Assembly: GCA_003117195.1 (NCBI GenBank)
Contig: BDSI01000069.1
Coordinates: 248,001-312,000, forward strand
Source: Eudorina sp. 2006-703-Eu-15
Lineage: Eukaryota; Chlorophyta; Chlorophyceae; Chlamydomonadales; Volvocaceae
Direction of reading: 5' to 3'
DNA length: 64,000 bases
This document shows positions 34,175-43,543 of this stretch, piece after piece. The notes beneath the pieces were generated by a model that had not been told where the DNA came from, made no database searches, and worked only from the letters and a program-made list of their open reading frames with translations. Position 1 is the first letter of the stretch. Every line of letters begins with the position of its first letter. The translations under genes and the position numbers were made by a program.

Positions 34175-35815
34175 CTGTCGAGCACAATGCGACGGCATGG
34201 TGTGAACAAGTCAGTATAAAAGCAGCCGAATGGATCAATGGTTGCGAGGGCGCGCAAGCACCGGGCACGCCGCAAACAAACCGTCACGAAAGACTCATAA
34301 CAGCAAATTGTACGTAGCAGCCTAGAGCTTCACATTGCGACAAATGATAAAAATGCGACGTGAATTGAGACGCCAATCACGACGACAAGGTCAAAACCCA
34401 GAGCCACGTCCACAGCCCCTGCCTAATCATATTAAATGCACATAATCAGAATGAATTTTCGCATGTCAAAGCAAAGATTCGACAGCAATAGCAACGCAAA
34501 TGCATTACGGCGCCGAACAGTCGTCGAGCATTGCGTGAACAAGCGCACCAACCAACCTTAATTAGTGATAAGAGCCCCACAAATATCTTTCTGCAAACTT
34601 TCGATATGCAGCCCATGTTGTCAAAACTTTACTGTCTGCCCGCTGCTAACAAGTGGCTGGTTGAAAACAACACCACTGAGATGCCTTCACCGAAGCTGGT
34701 TTAGTTTTGGGGAGTGAAGTATACCCATGTGCAGCTTATTTCGACGTACTATGCGTTGTCGTGTGTACGTGTACGACCCAGCCGATTCTTCAATGATGGT
34801 TGATTCTTTATGCCCATGAGAAGGTGCGTATGCAATTGCCATTTACCCAATATCATACTGTGACCACGCCCGCATTCGCAGTGCATTCACATGTCTATCA
34901 AATGTAATTTGACAGCCAGCATGCTTGTTTTCCAGCTCACGGTGCAGCCTTTTTCAAACATAGGCTTGAATGTATGGTTACACTATTTGTTATCTGTCGT
35001 ACCACCCGTTCGGGGAGTCCCGGCCGACAAAATCCCGAGGCCATGCGCGGCTGGCGCCCTTACGTGTCAACCATGTGGTCATGGCGTCGACGTTGAAGCA
35101 CCCAGCGCACTTTGCTAGACAATTTTTGAGACACGGAGTGGAACCTCATTTGGAAGATTCAGGCACTGTTTGATAAAATTTTGATGCTGCGTGTTGAGAT
35201 TCTTCTTTGCGGGGTTGAGTTCGGGCTTTGGACGTTTCCCAGCCGCGCACGGCATGGCTGGCTGCATGCATTGTCCTTCCGTAGACTTGCTTTTATACAC
35301 CAGTCATTCTATGTTCATCAGCCGTGTTATTGGCGCGGCATTGGCGACAGTAATCGCACCTTCGTGAAGTGACACACAGTATTAGCGCTACGGCGATGCG
35401 TCTTGGAGGTAGTCAGAGCAGCCATCTTACCCGGCCGATCGCTATGGAAAGTGTGAGCAAGTGCAGCTGCTGACAGCTTACATAGGTTTTGTTCGCGAGG
35501 TATGTGTTTATCACTGCATCAAACCTCGTCGAACCTCGTCACACCCGCAATCATACTGGTGCATATAAACCCTGTGAAACCATCTTACTCTGAAGTGCAA
35601 CGGGAACCCGAACACCAAGATGGCAGCGTAGTAAGCTCAGCCGGCTCAGCCCCTAACAAATGCGCGACTTTGTTGTAAAATTCATTGATGATAGCTGAGC
35701 TGGACATCGTGGCATTCGTGGGGATGCTTGAGATGGCTGTTCGTACGGGAAACGTTGACTTCTCTGGCAATGAAGTATGAATAGCAGGGAAGTCAGGTTC
35801 TAGCGACGATTGGTG
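34175..35815. other. Stretch above four-TM gene 2, no supportable gene
   Basis: AT-rich, no motif-bearing frame on either strand. The missing first exon and promoter of four-TM gene 2 should lie in the part nearest 34175. Confidence 0.45.
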
Positions 35816-35817
35816 AA

Positions 35818-36612
35818 ATGATTAGGATTCACGGTGAAATGATTAGGATTCACGGTTACAAGGGGGACCAACAACCAAGTTGAATGATTAGGATTCACGG
35901 TTACAAGGGGGACCAACAACCAAGTTGATCGCTCGCCGTACAGGCGTAGACGGACTGTTCATCCTACCCCAGGGGCATGCCCTGCACGAAGCAAGGAGCC
36001 ATGCCAAAGAAAAGAAGCCAAGGAACCACCGGACCCAAGCCTTCAAAAGTATGAGCTGCCTAAGGGCAGGAGCAAACTGCGGCCAACAACCAGCCTAAAG
36101 ACACATAGGGCTGCCAACTGAGCACCCAGAACCAGGGCCAACCTCCCGGCCCGGAAGACACAACGCACCGATGCAGCCAATCCCGCACCAGAGTACGGGA
36201 TAAATCAATGACTCATCCAGGGACCACCAGCACCAAGCCAACAAAGAGAAGATTACGAGACCACGAGCGCCAACGCGAGGGTGGCGGGACCAGAGGACCC
36301 CTACAACCCTCGTAGTTCAGTAAGTTCAGCACGGACACAGCGCGCGGAAGCGGACCCGGCCGAGAAGGCGGGGTGGACGACGTAGCACACAGTCAGGTCA
36401 TGCCACAGGCACTCATCAGATCACCCACGCAGGGACGCAGGGGGGGAGTCGACGTCCAGGGGAGCATTCAAGACAACACGCCCATTCACATTGCATAGGA
36501 ACGGGTGTTGAGAGGGAACGGAACCCCAATTCCGAGGGGCCAGTCCCAGGGCGGCGAAGGAAGCGAGGCGGGCCCAAAAGTCAGCAGCCACCTCAACCGT
36601 GACCCTACCTTT
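35818..36612. repeat. Left part of a tandem repeat array (units R1, S1)
   Basis: The array opens with two partial starts of ATGATTAGGATTCACGGT (35818 and 35839) and then a full R unit at 35888-36106. S unit: 36107-36314. A 300-bp stretch (36315-36612) is found only here. R recurs at 36613-36832 and in part at 48590-48672. S recurs at 48376-48583. Confidence 0.85.
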
Positions 36613-36832
36613 TTAGGATTCACGGTTACAAGGGGGACCAACAACCAAGTTGATCGCTCGCCGTACAGGCGTAGACGGACTGTTCATCCTACCCCAGGGG
36701 CATGCCCTGCACGAAGCAAGGAGCCATGCCAAAGAAAAGAAGCCAAGGAACCACCGGACCCAAGCCTTCAAAAGTACGAGCTGCCTAAGGGCAGGAGCAA
36801 ACTGCGGCCAACAACCAGCCTAAAGACACATA
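36613..36832. repeat. Second R unit, left half of the interrupted array
   Basis: Nearly identical to 35888-36106 (for instance AAAGTACGAG against AAAGTATGAG). It ends in GACACATA, where the retrotransposon begins. Confidence 0.9.
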
Positions 36833-37129
36833 TGTCATGACTTGGTAGTGTCGCTGTCGTAGTATGGATCCATCGAATTCCGTTTGCACTACCACGCAGC
36901 GCCAAGGGCGCGAAGTGTAGTGAGTAGGAACTGTTCGGCGTACGTCTCGCGTTTCGGCGTACGTCTCGCCTGTCTGGACAACGGGAGCTTTCCCGTACTA
37001 AGCCATTGAGTCAAGCTGTCCACTCGGTCGTCCGAGCGTTTGTCAGTTGGCGCTTCAGGCGCGTTTGCTTGTTTGTTACTTTATCTATCTAGCGCACCGC
37101 GTTGTGGGGCGAGCGCTCGTGGTTGCAAG
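36833..37129 (+). repeat. 5' LTR
   Basis: Starts TGTCATGACTTGG. Contains a tandem TTCGGCGTACGTCTCGC (about 36947-36985). It is followed by TTGGTCAACCGACGCATG; the TGG at about 37132 could begin a tRNA primer-binding site. Confidence 0.85.
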
Positions 37130-38868
37130 ACTTGGTCAACCGACGCATGCGGCTCAGGGTTTGGGTCGGCGCGCGCTACGTCGCTGCGCTCTCCCCTGAC
37201 TGGGTGCAGGGCGGCAATCTGTTCAGTCGTAGCGCCGATCGTGTGTTGCACCGCGTAGTAGGTGTACTGCCAGAGGAATAATCCCTCACGTCATGGCCTT
37301 AGTGGTAGGAATAAGGGTGCGTCATACCCGTCAGGCCAGCGTCGGTGTGTACTTAGCGCTGAGAGAGCAAACGCATCTTTGTCGTTTGGCTCTCGAAGCA
37401 AATCTTCGTGAGCGTAATAAGACCACTGAGCGCTATTGAGCGACTCATTCGATATCTTTGTAACAATCGCAAGTTGATCATTTGTCCGCAGCTGACGCTA
37501 GGCAGGTTAAACGCGCTACAAGATCCGCTCTTGGCGCCAGGCCGCACTGAGATCCGTTCCGGGCCACCTGGCCTCACACAGCGTAGCTAGCCATCGTCTG
37601 CCGGTTGGAGCGCAGCCGAGCCTTTGTACATCTCAGCACTGGAGTAGCTACTCGTGCTGGGATATATTTATATTCCCACAGCCAAACGACCCAGCAGCAG
37701 GTCATCCGCGTCGGTCTCGAGGAGTCGTCGCGACATCAAGAGTCAGTAAGGACTCGTCCGTATAGCGGTTCTCTCGCAACTGCTTGTGCTAGCACACTGT
37801 TGCGCTTAGGCTTTCTCAAGCTTGGGGACAGTGTTGCATCATTCCGGCTCATCCGCTGAGCCCGCTACTGTCACGCGCACCGCGGCAGTCAGTGAATCTT
37901 CGTCAGCTGGTGCTCATACGCGCCGTCATTCGTTTATATCGATACAGAGTTTATTTCCATATATTGTCTTCAAGTTTGGTGCTGTTCCGTCCCATCCGCA
38001 TTCGGCCATCACCCTTGTAGTGGCTGATCAGCAGCGGCAAGAACGCTGGGGGCATCAGCGCGTTCCTCCTCGGAACAACGAACACAATTGGGATCGTCCG
38101 CCTTTTCAGCGCGGAGCACGGAGGCCGGCGCGTAACGACTGGGAACGTACGGAGTGTCTGGGAATCAGAAGTACAAAGTGGTTCACACGACGACGTTCCC
38201 CAGCGCGCCGAGCGTAACGATAGCAACCGAGGACGGTGAGGAGTTGCAGCAGTGCGATCCCACGGCGGTGTTCCTTCGGAAGCTCGAACGGTATTTCGAT
38301 AACCGGTTGGGTGATTGCACAAGCATTTTTAGGCAGGCGGCGCAGGCGACGTTGCGAGGGCATCTGCACGTGCCTAACCACGTCTTGTGAGTTGTGAGGA
38401 CTAATTTTTGGGTTTAGCACGGTCTGCCGGTCGGTTGCAACCACCCTGACCTGTGCCGACGCGACTGTTTTCGGTATCCGAGTTGAGGCAGCACTGCGAG
38501 GGCACCCGCTGCACCCGGTGCTTGTCTGCTTTTTCTTGAGGAGCATTAAGGCATACCGCACGCTGGGTGATAATCTCATCCCTTGCGCATCATTTTATTT
38601 TGTTAATCGTGTGGTCAGGTGCATCGACTGCCAAACTTGCGCGATTGAACGTTTGCGTTGGGCATTGGACGTTGGACTTATTGCCGTACTGCGAACTCGT
38701 GCTGGGTGCCTTCACCGCGCTCACACCGCTGCGATATCTTGAGGGATCACACGAACAGTAACGCACCTCCCGGCACTTGCTGGGGTGTAATCACTGGCTG
38801 ACAATCAGGAACCGCGTCATAACCCTTCCAGGAGTGCTCGCCCGCAGCATTCTTTAGCCGAGTCTGTT
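37130..38868 (+). other. 5' internal region with a possible extra N-terminal Gag-like frame
   Basis: Untranslated leader, then a coding-like stretch from about 38014 to 38390. Its first half (VADQQRQERWGHQRV) is in frame 1 and its second half (NQKYKVVHTTTFPS, FLRKLERYFDNRLGD) in frame 0. The switch falls at the GGG at 38160-38162 and is explained by one lost G. It ends next to a GTGAGT (38387), so a spliced gag leader is possible, but no acceptor gave a matching phase. A frame opening CTG GCT GAC AAT CAG (38794) leads into the main gag. Confidence 0.45.
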
Positions 38869-41070
38869 GTGTGTTCCGTGCGTGCTGCCCGACAGCAACA
38901 ACCTTCTACCGGGCTGCCAGAGCCAGTTGACTCTGCCGCCTTGTCAGGACAGCCCGTTGCCGACGATCTGATTGCTTGGCAGCACAATCCAGAGTACGAC
39001 AGCAACTCGCAGCCGGGCAGCGAATCGGATTCTGACAGGGAACCTGTCAATCCTGATACTCAGCTCAGTGACAAGTACAGCGAGCCGTACAGCGAACCGT
39101 ACGACGATCCTCCTCAGTCCAGAGCACCATCGGTTGAGGCCTCAGACAACGAAAGCGCAGACAGCAAACCAGGGGATCAGGACTTGTTAGCAGTCGACGA
39201 GTACCAGCAGGCGCCAGTAGTCGTGCCACCAGCTGTATCCCCCGCCGCGTCCCTGAACGAAGAACCCGACGTAGACGTCGAACCACCCGAACAGCAGGGC
39301 CCTGCCGCTCAGCCATCTCATCCTCAGGCCGTGCAGCAGCAGCAGCTTGCGGCCCCAGCAGCAGCCGTACCTGCCGTACCCCAAGGGTGCCAGGTCCCAG
39401 CAACAGCTTTACCTTTGCCGGTTGCCAGTCAGATTGATTTTGATTGGGAGATGGATGCCTCGGCATCGGCCTCAGGGCCCACCATGCAGGCCTTCACGTA
39501 TGATGAATTCCCCGCGTTTGAGAGAGAGGCTAGACGCGCCATGCAGACGCTGCGCGCTCGGTTTCGGCTCTCGCGCGGGCAGGTGCCGGTGGATGAAGCG
39601 TTGGATCTGCTGAAGACTTTCCCGCTTCCAGATTCGCTCTTTCACACCTGGTACAGGGGCCAGCTGCCCACGCTGATCAGTGATGCGACAGCCTGGCATA
39701 CGCAGAACTGGCAGGCAGCGAATCCGGGCGCCCCGGGCCCCGTGCCCAACCTTGATGGCGAGACTTTGCTTGATTATTTCCTTCACAGCCTGGACCGCCA
39801 CTTTGCACCGCATCGCAAGCAGGCCAAGATCCGGGAGTATCTCCGCCTCCAGCAGGGTAAAACCTCTCCAACCATGTACCTTCAGCAGGTCCGCCAGCTG
39901 GAGCCGTACATTCAGTCCAACTATCCGCAAGGTTCCATCGCCGAGCGGTACGTTGAGGGGTTGCATCCTGAAGTTAAGCAGCGGATAAAAGCAAAGTACG
40001 AACTGCAGCCGCGTGACACCTGGTACACAGTGCTCAGCAACATCGCGGCAGACGCCGAAGTCATATGGCTCAACATTCAGCAGTCTCAGGCGGAGCAGGA
40101 GCGTCAAACCAGCACGGCGCAGACCTCAGCCTCTACCGCCTCGGACAGCAAGAAGAAGACGCAGCGTGAGAGTTCTTCCCAGAAGGACTCCTCCTCGTCC
40201 AAGACCGGTACGTTCTTTTGCAAGGAGCACGGTCGAAATAATACGCACGACACTCAGGACTGCCGCGTTCTGCTGGCCCGCCAGCAACGCAAGGCAGCTG
40301 CAACGTCAGCCTCTCAGCCGCAGGAGGATATCGCAACCGTCATCGCAGCCGCAGTGAAGGCAGCCTTGGGCGACAGCCGGGCAGCGATGGCGTCTGGAGT
40401 GCAGGAGGCCCCCGCCACCAAGTACGCCGCTGATCAGCAACGCCGCCAGGACAGGGGCGCCGCTGGCCGCGGTGGTGGCGGAGGAGGTGGGGGTGGTAGG
40501 CGTCCGCGCATGTACGACAGCGATCCCTGCGCCTACTGCGGGCGGTACGGCCACGCCGAGCAAGGTTGCTTCGTGCAGTATCCCCATCTCGCCCCGGAAG
40601 GCTGGGAGCCGCCTCTGCGCGCGCTTCAGGTACTCTTTAACAAAAACAAGGCAGAAGCTCAGCCGGCGGGAGGACGACCCGGCGCGCCACGTCAGCAGCA
40701 GCCGCAGCGCGCCGTCGCCGCCGCCGCCGCTGCTCAGCAAGCAGATGATGATGAAGATGAGGAGGAAGCCTACGTGCCGCAGCGGCGTCAGGCCAACGCG
40801 TCAAGTGTGGCGCGTGCGCCCATCAAGGAGGACGGTGAGCAGGCTCAGGCAGTGTGTGGGGCAGAGGGGACCTCTCAGTCAGTATCTTGCGGGCCCAGTG
40901 CTGAGGCGCCTGGCGCCTACGCCACCCTCACGCACCAGGCAACGCCAGTGTCCTTCCAGCCTGCCGAGCTTAGTACCAGCACGTACCCACCGCCCAAGCT
41001 TCCCCCAAACCGCGTGCCACTGTCTCTGCGGGCTCAGACGCCTCCGCAGGCTCGCATGCGGGTGAATTGA
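38869..41070 (+). CDS. gag: Gag polyprotein of the gypsy-type element
   Basis: 733 residues. An acidic, Ser/Pro/Gln-rich N-terminal third is followed by a retrotransposon Gag capsid-type region (SLFHTWYRGQLPTLISDATA, YFLHSLDRHFAPHRKQAKI, YLRLQQGKTSPTMYLQQV, YVEGLHPEVKQRIKAK). A Cys/His segment (CKEHGRNNTHDTQDC) and a classical CCHC zinc knuckle (CAYCGRYGHAEQGC) follow at about residues 455 and 550. It packages element RNA. The listed start is not ATG; the frame is open upstream to a CTG at 38794, so the true N-terminus is unsure. The stop TGA (41068-41070) overlaps the pol frame by five bases, which is +1 relative to gag. Confidence 0.85.
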   Translation: MCSVRAARQQQPSTGLPEPVDSAALSGQPVADDLIAWQHNPEYDSNSQPGSESDSDREPVNPDTQLSDKYSEPYSEPYDDPPQSRAPSVEASDNESADSKPGDQDLLAVDEYQQAPVVVPPAVSPAASLNEEPDVDVEPPEQQGPAAQPSHPQAVQQQQLAAPAAAVPAVPQGCQVPATALPLPVASQIDFDWEMDASASASGPTMQAFTYDEFPAFEREARRAMQTLRARFRLSRGQVPVDEALDLLKTFPLPDSLFHTWYRGQLPTLISDATAWHTQNWQAANPGAPGPVPNLDGETLLDYFLHSLDRHFAPHRKQAKIREYLRLQQGKTSPTMYLQQVRQLEPYIQSNYPQGSIAERYVEGLHPEVKQRIKAKYELQPRDTWYTVLSNIAADAEVIWLNIQQSQAEQERQTSTAQTSASTASDSKKKTQRESSSQKDSSSSKTGTFFCKEHGRNNTHDTQDCRVLLARQQRKAAATSASQPQEDIATVIAAAVKAALGDSRAAMASGVQEAPATKYAADQQRRQDRGAAGRGGGGGGGGGRRPRMYDSDPCAYCGRYGHAEQGCFVQYPHLAPEGWEPPLRALQVLFNKNKAEAQPAGGRPGAPRQQQPQRAVAAAAAAQQADDDEDEEEAYVPQRRQANASSVARAPIKEDGEQAQAVCGAEGTSQSVSCGPSAEAPGAYATLTHQATPVSFQPAELSTSTYPPPKLPPNRVPLSLRAQTPPQARMRVN

Positions 41071-43543
41071 CCCTGAAAATAGGTGTGGGGCAGTCAGCTC
41101 TCAGTCGTCTGCTGTCCGCTCTGTCGGACAGTCTAGGCGTGCAAGCTTCAACTGCGCCGCTCTCTGCTGCTCCCCGACGGAGACTGAGAAGCGTGCTGCA
41201 GCCCTCAGCACGACCACCGTGCGCTCCACACTCTCTCAGGCCACGACCCCCACTGGGTCGTCAGCAGAAGTGTACGACATGCCTTCAGGGGTTCCGTACT
41301 GCGTCACGGGGCTCACTGGAGGTGTGCCTCGCAGCATCCAAATGATACCCAGTAGCGAACGTCAGCAGCTCTTATCGCTGCGGCAGGATGCAGCGGACTA
41401 CTTCCGGCGGAAGCAGCTCATGTTCTACTTTCCGCCCGGCGCTCTTCAGCTAGGCAGTGCGGCATCGCCCTTCAACACCTGCCTTCGCGATCACTGCGCT
41501 AACGTTAACGTTATATCGCTGCCAGTCCTGCGACGCAACAAGCTCAGCATGCTTCCTACGCGGACACGGTTGGACACGTCCGCCAAGTTGGACACCGAGG
41601 TCCTGGGAGAGGTGGACACCCGGGGTGTGCAGCTGATCTTCTTGCCGGGAACGCCGCATGAGTTCAAGCTCAACCTGACTCAAACGCTCGTCGTCAGCTC
41701 GACCGACATGTTCGATTTCCTGGTGGGTAATGAGCAGATGCTTGCCGTTGCGGACTCCATTACTCAGTTTCCCACGGCCCAGCTGCACATGCTTCCGAAT
41801 TTGATCGAGCGACCTGATTATATCGTTAGCATCCCTATGACGCCAGCTCCGCAAGCTGAGTCCCGTGCAAACAGCATCAGTATGCGTGCTGTGGCCTTCT
41901 GCTCTTGCGCCAGCTCTACCGCTCCTGACTCCGCGGAAGAGCTGGGGGGGGGATGCGAAAACCCTCAGCAGCAGACAGCTGCGCGCACTGACGTATCTGG
42001 TAACCCGGCTGCGGCCGGCCCTGCGTCAGTATCCGCACAGCCCACAGCAGCTGCCGCAGCGAGCAATCCGGTTCCCACCAAGCGGGCACTCCTGTCAAGT
42101 GTCACGGCAGGGGCCTCTCAGCTACTCAGCGTCGCCACGGGAACGGTCCAGGCAGCGCTACCCACTGTCGAAGTGCGCAGCGAGCCTCAGCCGCAGCCCA
42201 AGCGCAGCGGTAAGCGCAAGCGGCCCTATCGCACTCAGGCGTCAACGGTGTGTGTCAGGCGGAACACTCTGGTCACCTTCGCAGCATTCAGTCTACTCGC
42301 TACGCTCCTGCTCTCTCTCACGGCTGGGGCGGGCGCAACTCAGGGCCACGTCTTCGGTGCTCCGGGGGTAGGTTTCACCACCCATGCCTTCACTACGGGC
42401 GGTCTGCTACTTAACGCGGCAGGCTGGGCACCAGGCGCACCCATGGCGCATTTTCGGGCTACTCATGATTCTACGGGTACGGATTACGGCACCTGGGAAA
42501 GGGCGACATTCAGCCCTGCTGCAGCACTGACCAGTGTGTCATCCTTTACGCCAGAGGGAAACTCAGCAGCAACAGCTTATGAACGTTATCAGAAGGACGC
42601 CGATGGTGGATGGATCTGGGGAAACAGCATTACGCTCGACTCAGCAACCAATCAGGCACTAATGGCTGCTGTGCGCGCTCGTCGCCACACCGCCTTTGCT
42701 TACAGCATGGAGGAATTACCTGGCTATCATGGCGATCAGGGTCCCTTTCGGCTGGACTTGGACACCGATAAACCCATCGTTCAGCCTCCCCGCCGCTACA
42801 GCCCCAAGGAAAAGGAGGTAGTTGCCGAGAAAACAGCGGAGCTGGTCAAGGCGGGTATCGTGAAGGAGTATACGGGACCCACGGTTTGCGCGGTAAACCC
42901 CGTCGTTGCCGCTAAGAAAGATCCGGATACTGGGCTTTGGACCGACCACCGCATGGCTCAAGACTATCGCCCGGTCAACCAACATACGCTGCAAGACAAG
43001 TATGGGCTTCACCGTCCCGAGGAAATCTTCCAGCGGGTCGGCAAGGCTGTCATCTTCTCCAAGCTCGATCTTCGTCAAGGGTTTTTGCAGATACCGATAG
43101 CGCCGGAGGATCAACCGAAGACCGCGTACTGGGTCGGCAACAAGCTGATGGCGTACACTCGTATGCCGTATGGCCTCAAGAACGCGAGCGCCAAGTTTCA
43201 GCGTGTCATGGACTACGAGCTTGCAAAGAATGGGCTGGATAACGTCAGTATTGCCTTCATTGACGATGTCCTGATCTGGTCAGACACGCCGGAACAGCAT
43301 GTAAAGGACGTGGCTGCCGTGCTTGACGCACTCGCCACGTGTGGGCTCCGTGCTCACCCAGACAAGTCTATCTTCGGCGCCGATGTTATCGAGTATCTTG
43401 GGCATAATCTCAGTTCTTTCGGTATCAGCCCTCATCAGGCCAAGGTCGCAGCTATCATGGCGCTTCAGCCCCGCGCAACGTTTCCGAACTTCGCACGCAG
43501 CTTGGATTCATCAACTACTACCGCTGCTATGTCCCGCATATGA
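41066..43543 (+). pseudogene. pol: Pol part 1: degenerate protease and reverse transcriptase (frameshifted at 3' end)
   Basis: Frame +1 to gag, open from 41066. A retropepsin-like stretch (LRDHCANVNVISLPVL, about 41483) keeps the aspartate but has His-Cys where Ser/Thr-Gly is normal. A linker includes a strongly hydrophobic segment (VTFAAFSLLATLLLSLTAGA, about 42268). Reverse transcriptase follows: MAQDYRPVNQHT, KLDLRQGFLQIPI, MPYGLKNASAKFQRVM and the catalytic FIDDVLIWS at 43256. The frame runs into the wrong reading at the CCCC of 43469-43472, where one lost C explains the switch to the next frame. Confidence 0.85.
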
